A stretch of DNA of 64,000 nt from Actinomycetales bacterium (GCA_016710645.1 JADJVI010000043.1:124001-188000); one strand, 5' to 3'; shown: positions 9,675-19,538, numbered from the stretch's first letter. The notes: generated from the letters alone by a model not told the origin. Translations and numbers: made by a program.

Positions 9675-10583
9675 TCAGCGGGGTGCGGGAGGGCGATAGT
9701 TGACGGCAAGCAGACCGAGGCTGACGGCCACGAGCGCCACGAGCAAACGCACCGACCACGCTTCGTGCAGCCAGAAGGTCCCGATCGCCAGCGCAATGAT
9801 GGGCGTCAGCAGGGTGAACGCCGACAGTCGCGGAGCGGCATACTCGCGAATCAGCCAAAACCACACGAGATAGCTCGTCGAACTCACGACGATGACTTGG
9901 AACAGCACCGACGTGGTGACCAGCGGGGTGAGCGGCCAGTCGATGGGTCGCTCGATGGCCACCCCGAGCGTCGTGAGCCCCACCCCGGAGACGCCGAGTT
10001 GGTAGAGCAGGGTCTTGGCCGGATGCGCGCCGGACAACGACGTGGCCCGGATGACCAAGGTGGTGGCCCCCCACCCGACCGCGGCAGCGACCGCTAGCGC
10101 GTCACCGACCCATTGCGTGGATCCGCTGGCGGCGCCCCAGCCGTCCGAGAAGGCCACGACTGTGCCGGCGAAAGCGAGCAATAACCCCGCGATCCCGAGT
10201 GGTCCGAGCCGCTCCGAGCGCGCGATGAACGGCATACCCGCTGCCACGACGAAAGGCGCGAGATAGAGGAATGTCGTCGTGCGCCCGACCGTCGTGTAGC
10301 CGAGGGCGAGGTAGACGCAGGCGAACTCTGCGGCGAACAACGTGCCGGCCAGCAGTCCGGGCCACAGCGTGCCATCTCGCTCCCAGACCCGGATGCCGCG
10401 CCACTTGGTCCACAGCAAGACCAGCAATCCACCACCGAGCGAACGGAGTCCGCATTGGGTCACCGGTGGGATCTGTGCAAGAGCCACCTTGGACATGGCC
10501 TGTCCCATCGCCCACACGGCGCAGCAGCCGATGACCAAGACCACCGCCCTGGTGTCGAGGTGCAGCCGTCGAGAGGTGGTCAC
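9675..10583 (-). CDS. EamA/DMT family transporter
   Basis: A 302-residue integral membrane protein with about ten hydrophobic helices and the internal two-fold repeat of drug/metabolite transporters. Recognisable segments include VIGCCAVWAMGQAMSKVAL in the first helix and TSYLVWFWLIREYAAPRLSAF before the last pair. Substrates in this family range from amino acids to drugs and cannot be told from sequence. The GTG at 10583 is my choice of start; the frame reaches 10619 through another GTG. Neither start has a strong ribosome binding site. Confidence 0.85.
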   Translation of the reverse strand: MTTSRRLHLDTRAVVLVIGCCAVWAMGQAMSKVALAQIPPVTQCGLRSLGGGLLVLLWTKWRGIRVWERDGTLWPGLLAGTLFAAEFACVYLALGYTTVGRTTTFLYLAPFVVAAGMPFIARSERLGPLGIAGLLLAFAGTVVAFSDGWGAASGSTQWVGDALAVAAAVGWGATTLVIRATSLSGAHPAKTLLYQLGVSGVGLTTLGVAIERPIDWPLTPLVTTSVLFQVIVVSSTSYLVWFWLIREYAAPRLSAFTLLTPIIALAIGTFWLHEAWSVRLLVALVAVSLGLLAVNYRPPAPR

Positions 10584-10674
10584 ACGGCGACCATAGCGAG
10601 GATGGTGACCCGCCGACACAGAAGCTTCACGAAAGCCACAGCTGACTCACAGTGGACTCCGGCACGATACCCCC

Positions 10675-11343
10675 ATGGGTATTAAGAGGAGAAGTCGCCG
10701 ACTGACCGTCACCACCACCTTGGGGGCCATCGCTGTGGCCGTGAGTTTGAGCGGATGCGCAGCAAGCTCGAGCGCGCCGGCCGCCACGACACCGGCCACC
10801 CCCACGACAACGACAGCGCCTGCACCGATCACCTCAGCGGCAACGCCAACCAACGCTCCCGCGTCGGCAACCGTGGCCATCCCTGCTGCACCGACGGCTC
10901 CGCTCGCTGCTGCCGCCTGGGAGGCACTCCTGGGACCCGAGGGCGAGTACGCCGCATCGGCCTCCTATGCCGCCGTCATCCAGGCTTTCGGGCCGGTCGA
11001 ACCGTACGTGACGATCCAGGCCGCCGAGGAGCGACACATCGACGCCTTGACCCGGCAACTGCAGCGTCTCGGCGTGACTCCACCCCCGAACCCCTACCTC
11101 GGCACAGTGGCCGCCCCGACCAGCCTCGCTGCGGCTGCGCAGGCCTGGGCTGACGGTGAAGTCGCCAATGTCGCCCTCTACGACAAGCTCGTTGCACAAG
11201 CCGCCGGCGATCAGGGGCTGACCCGGGTGTTCACCAATCTGCGGCGAGCGTCGGCAGAGATGCACCTGCCCGCCTTCCAGGCTGCAGCCGCTGCCGGAGG
11301 CACCCTGAGTGCCGCCCAGATGACTGAGCTTGGCCTGCACTGA
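10675..11343 (+). CDS. Lipoprotein with DUF2202/ferritin-like domain
   Basis: Signal peptide with lipobox SLSGC (Cys at about residue 28), a Thr/Pro/Ala-rich linker to about residue 75, then a helical domain of about 140 residues. The domain carries ExxH-type pairs (AAEERHIDALTRQLQRLG) and a later acidic/His helix pair, as expected of the ferritin-like DUF2202 group, which may bind a di-metal centre. Predicted location is the outer face of the membrane. The gene stands alone between the divergent transporter and the convergent rhodanese gene. Metal binding is inferred, not shown. Confidence 0.75.
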   Translation: MGIKRRSRRLTVTTTLGAIAVAVSLSGCAASSSAPAATTPATPTTTTAPAPITSAATPTNAPASATVAIPAAPTAPLAAAAWEALLGPEGEYAASASYAAVIQAFGPVEPYVTIQAAEERHIDALTRQLQRLGVTPPPNPYLGTVAAPTSLAAAAQAWADGEVANVALYDKLVAQAAGDQGLTRVFTNLRRASAEMHLPAFQAAAAAGGTLSAAQMTELGLH

Positions 11344-11415
11344 GGGACGAGCTGGGACTGGCGGCAGGACTGCCGTCCTCGCTAGCGGTCCCGGGGCGAT
11401 GGGACCAAGCACGAC

Positions 11416-11880
11416 CTACGAAGTCGTGGTAGGCCCCCCTGCTGCCGTCCAGGCGCCGATGCCGCCGCCGAGGTGGTAGGCCTGGGTGAACCCCAGACCG
11501 TCCATGATGCGCAGAGCTGTGGCCGATCGGTTGCCGCTGCGGCAGTAGACGGCATACGGGACAGCCTTGTCCAGCGCCCCGACCTTGGTGGAGAAGTCGG
11601 CTGCGTTGACGTCGATGTTGATCGCACCCGGCAGATGCCCCTCGCCGAACTCCGCGGCAGTGCGCACGTCGAGCACCACGGTGTTGGGTCGCTTGAGCGC
11701 GGCGGCGAAGGCCCCGGCGTCGAGGGTCGCACCCTTGGCCGGAGCCGCTGCGGCTGCCGTGGCAGAGGCGAGCGATCCCGAACCGGAGCCGCCCGCGTTG
11801 CCGGAGGATCCGCTGCACGCGGCGATGCCAGTCGAGGAGAGAACCAGGGCAAGGGCGAACGTGGCAACTCGGCGCGTCAT
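11416..11880 (-). CDS. Rhodanese-domain lipoprotein
   Basis: A 154-residue lipoprotein: signal peptide with lipobox GIAAC (Cys22), Gly/Ser/Ala linker, then a single rhodanese domain (about residues 52-150). The active-site loop CRSGNRS has its cysteine at residue 113, with the family motifs VVLDVRTAAEF and GHLPGAINID. Such proteins move sulfane sulfur; an extracytoplasmic one could act in thiol chemistry or sulfide detoxification. It faces the ferritin-like lipoprotein gene tail to tail. Confidence 0.88.
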   Translation of the reverse strand: MTRRVATFALALVLSSTGIAACSGSSGNAGGSGSGSLASATAAAAAPAKGATLDAGAFAAALKRPNTVVLDVRTAAEFGEGHLPGAINIDVNAADFSTKVGALDKAVPYAVYCRSGNRSATALRIMDGLGFTQAYHLGGGIGAWTAAGGPTTTS

Positions 11881-11957
11881 TCTGCCATCTTAACGGATAC
11901 CCCCGGAGGTATGCCGTGTGGCGGGGTGAGTGCGACCTCGTCACTCACAAGTCGGAC

Positions 11958-13514
11958 TCAGAAGTCGGACTCGGCAGCCCCCAGCGGGGCCTCCCAATCC
12001 AAGCGCGTGCCGCCCAGCACACCCACCGGGGAGATGAGCATCATCGTGCCTCCGTGATGCGCGGCGCGTTCCTGGAGATTGCCCAGGCCGCTGCGCCGCC
12101 CGGTCTCGGTGAAGCCCACCCCGTCATCCTCGACTCCCACGCGGACCACCGAGCGGTCGATGACAACGTCCACCAAGGCTCGACCCGCTTGGGCGTGGCG
12201 GGCCACGTTCGACAACGCCTCGCGGATGACCGCCAACAAATCCAGGCGCATCTCTTCGTCGACCGCATCGAGGTCTCCGGTCACGGCGACAATCGGCGCA
12301 AACCCCAAGGGCGCCCGGAAGCCGAGCGCGAGCTCGCGCACCTCCTCGTCCAGGGGCACTGTCGCCGGCTGGTGCAGCGCGAAGATCATCCGCCGGATGT
12401 CCTTGATCGCCAGGTCCAGCTCGTCGACGGCCTCAGCCAGTCGGTTCTGGACGTAAGGGTGACCGGCGACCCGAGCGGCCGACTGCAGGCCCAGGCCAGT
12501 GGCGAACAACCGTTGGATGACCACGTCGTGCATATCGCGCGCGATCCGCTCCCGGTCCTCAAGGACCTCCATCCGCGCTCGGTCGCGCTGAGCACTCGCG
12601 GCCGTGAGGGTGACCGCCGCCTGGTCGGCATACTGCTTGAGCGGTTCAGCCGAGTCGTAGGCCACGCGGCCCTCATCCCCCGCCCACGCGACGACGAGGA
12701 GCCCGATGTGCCCCAGGCCGACACTCATCGGCACGAGCGCGGTCTGGCCGTGGGACTCCAAGCCACTGGCGGCGCGCAAGAGCCCGGCCGACGGATCCGC
12801 CGCGGTCTCCCCTTCGTTGGAGACCAGGAGCAGCGGCTCTCCGCTTTCCAGGACAGCGAGCCAGTGTGGTTCGGTCAGCGGGGTGCCGACGATCGCGCCG
12901 GCTCGCGGGTCAACGCCGGTGGCGGCCTCAATGACCAAACCGCCGTCCTCGCCGACCAGCGCGATGGCGGCCAGGTCAGCCTGGGCGGCGGAGCAGGCCC
13001 GGGAGACGAGCAGACCAAGAGCATCGCGTTTGTCCTGTCCGGACAGCAAGGCCTGGCTCATCTCGCTGATCGCCTCGGACCACTGCTGCTGGCGTCGGGT
13101 CTCCTGCAACATCCGGGCGTTGTCGATGGCCATCCCTGCGGCACCGGCGAGCGCCTGGACCAGAGCCTGGTCGTCCTCCGTGAAGTCCAGCCCTCCGACC
13201 TTGTCGGCCAGGGACAGCATCCCGAATGCTTGCCCTCGCACCATGACCGGCACCTCGAGCGACGAATTCACCCCAAGCAAGCCGAGATCGTCCGGGTTGA
13301 GCCCGTCGGTGACGCTCTCAACGACCCCGGACGCATCCTGGCGCAAGATGCCCAACGACCCATAGCGGGCCCCCACGAGGTAGCACGCACTACGCACCAG
13401 CCGCGGGAGCAGGACGTCGAGGTCGAGTTCCGAGCCAACGGCGAGCACGGCGTCCAGGAGAGTGGCGACGGCCTCGGTGGAGCCCGGTAGCCGCAACATG
13501 GACGTGGGAGTCAC
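11958..13514 (-). CDS. DevS/DosT-like GAF-domain sensor histidine kinase
   Basis: A 518-residue cytoplasmic two-component kinase: two GAF domains (about residues 15-135 and 145-300), a HisKA_3 dimerisation segment with the phospho-acceptor His329 (RDMHDVVIQRLFA), and a HATPase domain (ALSNVARHAQAG, EDDGVGF). Sequence around the kinase core closely resembles mycobacterial DevS/DosT. The first GAF domain is about 45 residues shorter than in DevS: it passes from SVTDGLNPDDLGL almost directly to LEVPVMVRGQAFGML and lacks the segment that in DevS holds the proximal haem histidine. Haem sensing is therefore unlikely. The UspA and DevR-like genes follow upstream on the same strand. Confidence 0.88.
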   Translation of the reverse strand: MTPTSMLRLPGSTEAVATLLDAVLAVGSELDLDVLLPRLVRSACYLVGARYGSLGILRQDASGVVESVTDGLNPDDLGLLGVNSSLEVPVMVRGQAFGMLSLADKVGGLDFTEDDQALVQALAGAAGMAIDNARMLQETRRQQQWSEAISEMSQALLSGQDKRDALGLLVSRACSAAQADLAAIALVGEDGGLVIEAATGVDPRAGAIVGTPLTEPHWLAVLESGEPLLLVSNEGETAADPSAGLLRAASGLESHGQTALVPMSVGLGHIGLLVVAWAGDEGRVAYDSAEPLKQYADQAAVTLTAASAQRDRARMEVLEDRERIARDMHDVVIQRLFATGLGLQSAARVAGHPYVQNRLAEAVDELDLAIKDIRRMIFALHQPATVPLDEEVRELALGFRAPLGFAPIVAVTGDLDAVDEEMRLDLLAVIREALSNVARHAQAGRALVDVVIDRSVVRVGVEDDGVGFTETGRRSGLGNLQERAAHHGGTMMLISPVGVLGGTRLDWEAPLGAAESDF

Positions 13515-13554
13515 GCAGCCGATGGTATGCCGTGCGGCGGCACCTTTGCGCGGG

Positions 13555-13980
13555 TCAGGCGGCTTGGACCGGCACGGCCACGACCGGACACGACGCCAGG
13601 GCCGCGACGCGCAAGGCGAGGCTTCGCGGTGATTCGTCGTCGGCGCCGATGATGAGAGCGGCCGCGGACCGAGCGAGGTCGACCAGGGTGTCGGTCGGAT
13701 CGCCGGTTACCACTTCGAAACGGCACGGGATCCCGCGATAGCCGCGCAGGGCCCGCACCGCGGCCCGGAAGGTGGCCTGGTCGGCGTCAGCGCGTTCTTC
13801 GGGGCTGAGGTCCTGGTCGACGATCTGGACGAAGCGCAGTCGTGCTCCACGGCGCTGGGCTTCCGCAACTGCGACGCGGGCCACGCCCTCGGCGCGGCCG
13901 TCGTTGAGCAGCCCGGCCACGACGTCCCCAGACAGTCCCGGTCGGTACGGAACCGCCGACGGCGACCGCACGATGCTCAC
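13555..13980 (-). CDS. Universal stress protein (UspA-fold)
   Basis: A 141-residue single-domain protein of UspA type, with the closing strand pattern ALASCPVVAVPVQ and the preceding AALIIGADDESPRSLALR loop. The ATP-binding GxxGx9GS motif is degenerate here, so nucleotide binding is uncertain. It lies between the DevS-like kinase and DevR-like regulator genes. Usp genes are typical targets of DosR in mycobacteria, so it may be under the control of its neighbours. The start is GTG at 13980. Confidence 0.8.
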   Translation of the reverse strand: MSIVRSPSAVPYRPGLSGDVVAGLLNDGRAEGVARVAVAEAQRRGARLRFVQIVDQDLSPEERADADQATFRAAVRALRGYRGIPCRFEVVTGDPTDTLVDLARSAAALIIGADDESPRSLALRVAALASCPVVAVPVQAA

Positions 13981-14035
13981 GCCTGAATGGTCCGTCGGGC
14001 CCTGCAGAAGCCGTCAGGGCCAAAGGTCCCCGAAG

Positions 14036-14689
14036 TCAGGTGGTCCGGCGCGGGCCCCGTCGCATCGGGTGAGTGGCGGCATACACGGCTGCCTGGGTGC
14101 GACTGTCCATGCCCAATTTGTCCAAGATCGACGTGACGTAGTTCTTCACTGTCTTCTCGGCGAGGAACATGCCGTCGGCGATCTGCCGGTTGGTCAACCC
14201 CTCGGCGATGTGTTCGAGGATGCGCCGCTCCTGCGGGGTCAGCGAGCGCAGCCGGGGGTCGACGCTGGTTTCGGTGAGACTGGAGCGCACCCGCGCCACA
14301 ACGTCGGAGGCGATGAGCTGCTCCCCTGCCGCCACCCGACGGATGGCCGCGACGAGGTCATTGCCCTTGATGTCTTTAAGGACATAGCCCGAGGCCCCGG
14401 CGAGGACCGCCGCGCGCAAGGCCTGTTCGTCGTCATAGGAGGTGAGGATGACGGCGCGCAGTCCTGGATCGACGGCCCGGACCGCACGGCATACGTCGAT
14501 CCCGGAGCCATCGGGCAGGCGAGCGTCGAGAACCGACACGGCCGGGCGAAGCGCCGGGATCCGGCGCTCGGCCTCCAGCGCCGAGCCCGACTCGCCGATG
14601 ACCTCGATGTCGCCGGAGAGCTCGAGGAGCTCCCGCAGCCCGCGGCGCACGATCTCGTGGTCGTCCAGGAGAAACACGGTGATGGTCAC
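14036..14689 (-). CDS. DevR/NarL-type response regulator
   Basis: Receiver domain followed by a LuxR-type DNA-binding domain. Numbered from the GTG at 14689, the phosphorylation pocket is complete: Asp9, Asp10, Asp55 (acceptor), Thr83, Lys105. The C-terminal helix-turn-helix contains LTPQERRILEHIAEGLTN and KTVKNYVTSILDKLGM. It closely resembles DevR/DosR (GASGYVLKDIKG). Likely partner of the kinase at 11958-13514, with the Usp gene between them. An ATG at 14707 would add six residues; I prefer 14689 because DevR proteins begin at that point. Confidence 0.9.
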   Translation of the reverse strand: MTITVFLLDDHEIVRRGLRELLELSGDIEVIGESGSALEAERRIPALRPAVSVLDARLPDGSGIDVCRAVRAVDPGLRAVILTSYDDEQALRAAVLAGASGYVLKDIKGNDLVAAIRRVAAGEQLIASDVVARVRSSLTETSVDPRLRSLTPQERRILEHIAEGLTNRQIADGMFLAEKTVKNYVTSILDKLGMDSRTQAAVYAATHPMRRGPRRTT

Positions 14690-14743
14690 CGGCTTAGGGA
14701 ACCACATCCCCGACCCCCGCGTCTTCCCCCGGTCGAGGGGCGA

Positions 14744-17700
14744 CTACTCGTGCCCGTAGAAGACCTCGTCGACGACCGCACGGGCTCGCCGCGACTGGCG
14801 CAGGTATGCCTCGGTGAGGGTGGCGCCGGTGCCCGGCTCGCGGCCCACGATGCGTCCCACCCCATCGGCCTCGCGGACGTCCCCGGGGACCGCGTCTCCG
14901 GGGCGCCCCTTCCACAGCAGCACGGCGTTGCGGAGTCGGGCCGCCTGGGTCCAGGCCGCCCGGAGCGTGTCGGCCTGCTCGCTGGTGACCAACCCCAGCC
15001 GCTCGGCGGCCGCGAGCCCGGCCATGGTGTTCGTCGCCCGAAGCTCAGGGTGGGCGTGCGCGTGCTGGAGCTGCAGTGCTTGCACGGTCCACTCGACGTC
15101 GGTGAGCCCGCCGCGACCGAGTTTGAGGTGGGTGCGCGGGTCCGCGCCGCGGGGCAGCCGCTCGGCCTCCACCCGTGCCTTCATGGTGCGCACCTCGCGC
15201 AACTGGGTTGCGGTGATTCCCCCAGCGCGCCACCGCAGCGGGTCGATCAGACCCAGGTATGCCGTGGCCACGGCTGCGTCGCCGGCGATCGGCCGCGCGC
15301 GTAGCAGCGCCTGGAACTCCCAGGTGAGCGCCCACCGGTCGTAGTAGGCGGCATACGAGGTGAGGCTGCGCGAGAGCGGGCCGTTCTTGCCTTCCGGGCG
15401 CAGGTCGATGTCGAGCACCAGCGGATCAGGGCCGGTGGTGGCGACCAGGCGCACCAGCTCCTGGACGACCGCGATGGCTTGGCGCTGGGCGACGTCTTCG
15501 GCGACGCCCTCGTGCGGCCGGTGGACGATGATGATGTCGGCATCCGATCCGTAGCCGAGTTCGGCTCCCCCGAGGCTGCCCATTCCGACGACGAGCATGT
15601 CGACGACCTGGCCACCCTGCGCGGCGGCCACAGCGGCGCACGCGACATCGAGGGCAGCGGCGATCGTCGCAGCCGCGATGTCGGCCAACGACTGCCCGAC
15701 CTGGGTCACCTCGATCTCGCCGATCAGGTCGGCCAGGGTGACCCGGAGGATCTCCTGGCGGCGCAGCCCGCCCACTGCGGCCATGGCCTGCTGTGGTTTG
15801 TCTGGGCGACGTCCGGCGGCACTGCGGAAGGTCTGGGTCAGCGCGGCTTCGGTGCGCGGGATGAGACCGTCAGGCTCTCCGAGCATCGCGACCGACTCCG
15901 GGGCGCGGATGAGCAGGTCGGCGGCATACCGACTCCGGCCGAGGACGTGCGCGAGTCGTTCGGCGGCGCTGCCCTCGTCGCGGAGCATCTTGAGGTACCA
16001 GTGAATGGTGCCGAGTTCGTCGCTGACCCGGCGGAAGGCCAGCAGCCCCGCATCGGGATCGGCCTCGTCGGCGAACCAGCCGAGCATGACCGGCAACAGG
16101 GTGCGCTGGATGGCGGCCCGCCTCGAGACGCCTGCCGTGAGCGCCTCGACATGGCGCATGGCCCCGGCCGGGTCGCGGAAACCCAATGCCGCGAACCGCT
16201 CGCGGGCTTGCTCAGGGCTGAGCGAGGTCTCCGCAGACGACAGTCTCGCGGCTGCGGCTAGCAGCGGCCGGTAGAAGAGTCGCTCGTGGATCCGCCGCAC
16301 CTCGCGAGCCTGGGCCTGCCACGCGGCCACGACGGCTTTCGCGGGGTCGCCATCCAGGCCCAACGCGCGGCCGAGGATCCGCAACGCGTCGGGCTCGGTC
16401 GGCATGAGGTGGGTGCGACGCAGGCGATAGAGCTGGATGCGGTGCTCCAAGGTGCGCAGCAGCCGGTAGGCGGCGTCGAGCGTGGCGGCGTCGTCGCGGG
16501 CGACATAGCCACCTCGCGCGAGGGCATGCAACGCCTCCAGGGTGGTCGCCGAACGCAGCCCCTCGTCGGTGCGGCCGTGCACCAACTGCAGCAACTGGAC
16601 CGAGAACTCGACGTCACGCAGCCCGCCGGGTCCGAGTTTGAGCTGACGGGCCGCCTCGGCAGCGGGCACGTGCTGCTCGACCCGGCGGCGCATGGCCTGC
16701 ACGTCCTCGACGAAGTTGTCGCGCCCCGCCGCCCCCCAGATGAGTGGCTTGAGGGTCTCCTTGTAGGCCTTGCCCACCTCGATATCGCCAGCCGACACCC
16801 ACGCCTTGAGCAGCGCCTGGAACTCCCAGGTCTTGGCCCATCGCTCGTAATACGCCTTGTGGCTGGCGATGGTGCGCACTAGCGGACCCTGCTTGCCCTC
16901 CGGGCGTAGGGCGGCGTCGACCGGCCAGAGGGTGCCCTCGGCCGTCGACGAGCCGCAGGCCTTCATCGTCGCAGCCGCGAGCACGGCGCCGACCTCTAGG
17001 GCGCGCTCCTCGGTGGCTCCCTCGGCCGGCTCCACGACGAAGATGACATCGACGTCGGAGATGTAGTTGAGTTCGCCACCGCCGGTCTTGCCCATGCCGA
17101 TGATCGCCAGGCGGCAGTCTTCGTGGCCGGGACCGAACTCCTCCCGGGCGATGAGCAGCGCTGCCTCCAGGGTGGCCTCGGCCAGTTGCGCTAGGGCTTC
17201 CGCGGCGACGGGCAGGTGGGCGACCGGGTCAGGCGAGGCGAGATCCCGGGCGGCGATCCGCACCAGTTGGCGGCGGTACTCCACCCGCAAGGCGTCGTAT
17301 GCCGGGGGGTAGCTGCGCGACGGCATACTCGCCGTCGGGTCTGCCGCGGCGCGGTAGTGCGCCGCGATCGCCTCCGTCATCGCCTCCCGGAGATCGGTTG
17401 CCGTCGGCGGGGTCGCATCGGCCGCTGCCCGCCAGTGCTCAGGGTGGGTGGCGAGATGGTCGACGAGCGCCCGTGAGCCCCCCAGGGTGACGAGCAGGCG
17501 GTGGCGACGGTCGCTGTCGGTCTGCAGGAGTTCGGCCAGCCCGGCGCCGGCCGCCGGACGGGTGACCGTCGCCTCGACGAGTCGCACCAGGCCGAGGACG
17601 GCGAGGTCGGGGTCCGCTCCCCGCGACAGCGGCTCGGCGAGGTTGTCGGCGCCTGCCTCACCCACGAGGTCGATCAACACCCGTTCGGCGAGCAGGCCAG

Positions 17701-17767
17701 CGCTGCGCCCCGGTTCGGCGAATCCGAGCCGAGCGAGCTGGGCACTGGTGCTGTGAGAGCGCTGCAC
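14744..17767 (-). CDS. glnE: Bifunctional glutamine synthetase adenylyltransferase/deadenylase GlnE
   Basis: About 1007 residues with two nucleotidyltransferase domains. The N-terminal one (deadenylating) has GKTGGGELNYISDVDVIFV and the C-terminal one (adenylylating) GSLGGAELGYGSDADIIIV, each with the catalytic DxD. It modifies Tyr402 of GlnA1. The GTG at 17767 is chosen because GGAG stands just upstream; it lies 12 bases after the glnA2 stop, while the longer frame would overlap glnA2 by 64 bases. glnA2-glnE is an operon in this order in mycobacteria. Confidence 0.94.
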   Translation of the reverse strand: MQRSHSTSAQLARLGFAEPGRSAGLLAERVLIDLVGEAGADNLAEPLSRGADPDLAVLGLVRLVEATVTRPAAGAGLAELLQTDSDRRHRLLVTLGGSRALVDHLATHPEHWRAAADATPPTATDLREAMTEAIAAHYRAAADPTASMPSRSYPPAYDALRVEYRRQLVRIAARDLASPDPVAHLPVAAEALAQLAEATLEAALLIAREEFGPGHEDCRLAIIGMGKTGGGELNYISDVDVIFVVEPAEGATEERALEVGAVLAAATMKACGSSTAEGTLWPVDAALRPEGKQGPLVRTIASHKAYYERWAKTWEFQALLKAWVSAGDIEVGKAYKETLKPLIWGAAGRDNFVEDVQAMRRRVEQHVPAAEAARQLKLGPGGLRDVEFSVQLLQLVHGRTDEGLRSATTLEALHALARGGYVARDDAATLDAAYRLLRTLEHRIQLYRLRRTHLMPTEPDALRILGRALGLDGDPAKAVVAAWQAQAREVRRIHERLFYRPLLAAAARLSSAETSLSPEQARERFAALGFRDPAGAMRHVEALTAGVSRRAAIQRTLLPVMLGWFADEADPDAGLLAFRRVSDELGTIHWYLKMLRDEGSAAERLAHVLGRSRYAADLLIRAPESVAMLGEPDGLIPRTEAALTQTFRSAAGRRPDKPQQAMAAVGGLRRQEILRVTLADLIGEIEVTQVGQSLADIAAATIAAALDVACAAVAAAQGGQVVDMLVVGMGSLGGAELGYGSDADIIIVHRPHEGVAEDVAQRQAIAVVQELVRLVATTGPDPLVLDIDLRPEGKNGPLSRSLTSYAAYYDRWALTWEFQALLRARPIAGDAAVATAYLGLIDPLRWRAGGITATQLREVRTMKARVEAERLPRGADPRTHLKLGRGGLTDVEWTVQALQLQHAHAHPELRATNTMAGLAAAERLGLVTSEQADTLRAAWTQAARLRNAVLLWKGRPGDAVPGDVREADGVGRIVGREPGTGATLTEAYLRQSRRARAVVDEVFYGHE

Positions 17768-17778
17768 ACCCGCTCCGG

Positions 17779-19116
17779 TCAGAGCTGGGTGAGGTAGCGG
17801 TCGAGCTCGAACTGGGTGATCTGCTGCCGGTATTCGCGCCACTCCGCCCGCTTGTTGCGCAGGAAGAAGTCGAAGACGTGCTCACCGAGGGTCTCGGCGA
17901 CCAGCTCGCTGCGCTCCATGATCTCCAGCGCGCGACCGAGGGATGAGGGCAGCGGCGAGATCCCCATCGCACGGCGTTCGGCGTCGGTGAGGCTCCAGAC
18001 GTCGTCCTCGGCCTCCGGCGGCAGCTCGTAGCCCTCCTCGATGCCCTTGAGCCCGGCCGCCAGCAGCACGGCGAAGGCCAGATAGGGGTTGCAGGCCGAG
18101 TCGATCGAGCGCACCTCGACCCGCGTGGAGTTGCCCTTGTCCGGTTTGTACATCGGCACCCGGATCAAAGCCGAGCGGTTGTTGTGCCCCCAGGTCAGGT
18201 ATGCCGGTGCCTCGCCGCCGCCCCACAGCCGTTTGTAGGAGTTGACCCACTGGTTGGTGACCGCGGTGATCTCGGCGCCGTGGCGCAACAGGCCGGCGAT
18301 GAACTGCCGGCCAGTGCGCGAGAGCTGGTAGGGCGCCCCGGCCTCGTGGAAGGCATTGGTGTCACCCTCGAAGAGGCTCAGGTGGGTATGCATCCCCGAC
18401 CCTGGGAACTCCCGGAACGGCTTGGGCATGAACGATGCCCGCACACCCTGCTCGAGAGCCACCTCTTTGACGACGGTGCGGAAGGTCATGATGTTGTCGG
18501 CCGTCGACAGCGCATCGGCGTAGCGCAGGTCGATCTCGTTCTGCCCGGGAGCGCCCTCGTGGTGGCTGTACTCCACCGAGATACCCATGTTCTCCAGCAG
18601 CGTGATCGCCGCCCGGCGGAAGTCGTGGGCGGTGCCATGCGGCACGTGGTCGAAATAGCCCGCGTCGTCGACCGGCACCGGTGTCACTCGCTTGCCCTTC
18701 TGGGGGCGCAGCAGGAAGAACTCGATCTCCGGGTGCGTGTAAAAGGTGAAGCCCAGATCGGCCGCCTTGGCCAGCGCCCGCCGCAGCACATGCCGCGAGT
18801 CGGCGAAGCTCGGCTGCCCGTCGGGGGTGAGCAGGTCGCAGAACATCCGGGCCGTGCCGGGGTTCTCGCCACGCCAGGGCAGCACCTGGAAGGTCGCTGG
18901 GTCGGGCTTGGCCAGCATGTCGGCCTCGTAGACCCGAGCGAAACCTTCGATGGCCGAGCCGTCGAACCCGATGCCCTCAGCGAAGGCGCCCTCCAGTTCC
19001 GCCGGGGCGATGGCCACCGACTTGAGGGCACCGACCACATCGGTGAACCACAGCCGGACGAACCGGATGTCCCGTTCCTCGATGGTGCGCAGGACGAACT
19101 CTTGCTGACGGTCCAT
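17779..19116 (-). CDS. glnA2: Glutamine synthetase-like GlnA2
   Basis: A 445-residue glutamine synthetase homologue, with [12 protein letters not shown], the segment [18 protein letters not shown] and [10 protein letters not shown]. The position equivalent to the GlnA1 adenylylation tyrosine carries DVWSLTD, so the tyrosine is replaced and GlnE should not modify it. Start ATG at 19116 (MDRQQEF) matches the mycobacterial N-terminus; the frame extends to 19158. Whether it makes glutamine or acts on other amines is open, since related Streptomyces proteins are gamma-glutamylpolyamine synthetases. Confidence 0.92.
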   Translation of the reverse strand: MDRQQEFVLRTIEERDIRFVRLWFTDVVGALKSVAIAPAELEGAFAEGIGFDGSAIEGFARVYEADMLAKPDPATFQVLPWRGENPGTARMFCDLLTPDGQPSFADSRHVLRRALAKAADLGFTFYTHPEIEFFLLRPQKGKRVTPVPVDDAGYFDHVPHGTAHDFRRAAITLLENMGISVEYSHHEGAPGQNEIDLRYADALSTADNIMTFRTVVKEVALEQGVRASFMPKPFREFPGSGMHTHLSLFEGDTNAFHEAGAPYQLSRTGRQFIAGLLRHGAEITAVTNQWVNSYKRLWGGGEAPAYLTWGHNNRSALIRVPMYKPDKGNSTRVEVRSIDSACNPYLAFAVLLAAGLKGIEEGYELPPEAEDDVWSLTDAERRAMGISPLPSSLGRALEIMERSELVAETLGEHVFDFFLRNKRAEWREYRQQITQFELDRYLTQL

Positions 19117-19244
19117 ACGCCGATCCTGCCGTACCGGTGTTTCGCCGACGTTACGCACCCCGGCTCGGCTGGCAGCCTCGCGGGAAGTCAGCCGGACGGC
19201 ATACCAGGTTGGTCTGTCGGCCAGCCAGGCGCGTCAGTCGCGCG

Positions 19245-19445
19245 TCACTCCTCGGCGGTCTCGGCCTCGACCCCGGCCTCCCAGGCGCGGTCCTCGGCGT
19301 CCCACTTCTCCGTCTTGGCGCGGGCAATCTCCAGCGCACGGCCGGCTTCTTCGGGGGTGTCGTACGGTCCGAGCACGTCCTCCGCGGGGCCGCGGTCGTC
19401 GTCGTTCTCCACCCGTCCCGTCGCGATGTTGTACCAGTACTGCAT
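19245..19445 (-). CDS. Small SPOR-like conserved actinobacterial protein
   Basis: A 66-residue acidic protein, [15 protein letters not shown] and so on, with a W-Y-N-I-x-T-G-x-V-E core. Such proteins, conserved next to map in actinobacteria, have no proven role. GAGGAGG directly before the ATG supports the start. It is divergent from map, with less than 100 bases between start codons. A much longer overlapping frame on this strand is a shadow of map. Confidence 0.75.
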   Translation of the reverse strand: MQYWYNIATGRVENDDDRGPAEDVLGPYDTPEEAGRALEIARAKTEKWDAEDRAWEAGVEAETAEE

Positions 19446-19538
19446 GGCTCCTCCTCGGGTCCCGCCTCGGTCGGCTACCCATACCGTATGCCGTCCGGGC
19501 GTCGGATTCGGTGTGCAGTCGTGCCTAGACTCCCCGGT

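Noticed and set aside
14744..19116. Frames on the plus strand opposite glnE and glnA2 (for example 18184-19758)
   Set aside because: Shadows; both sense genes carry complete catalytic motifs.
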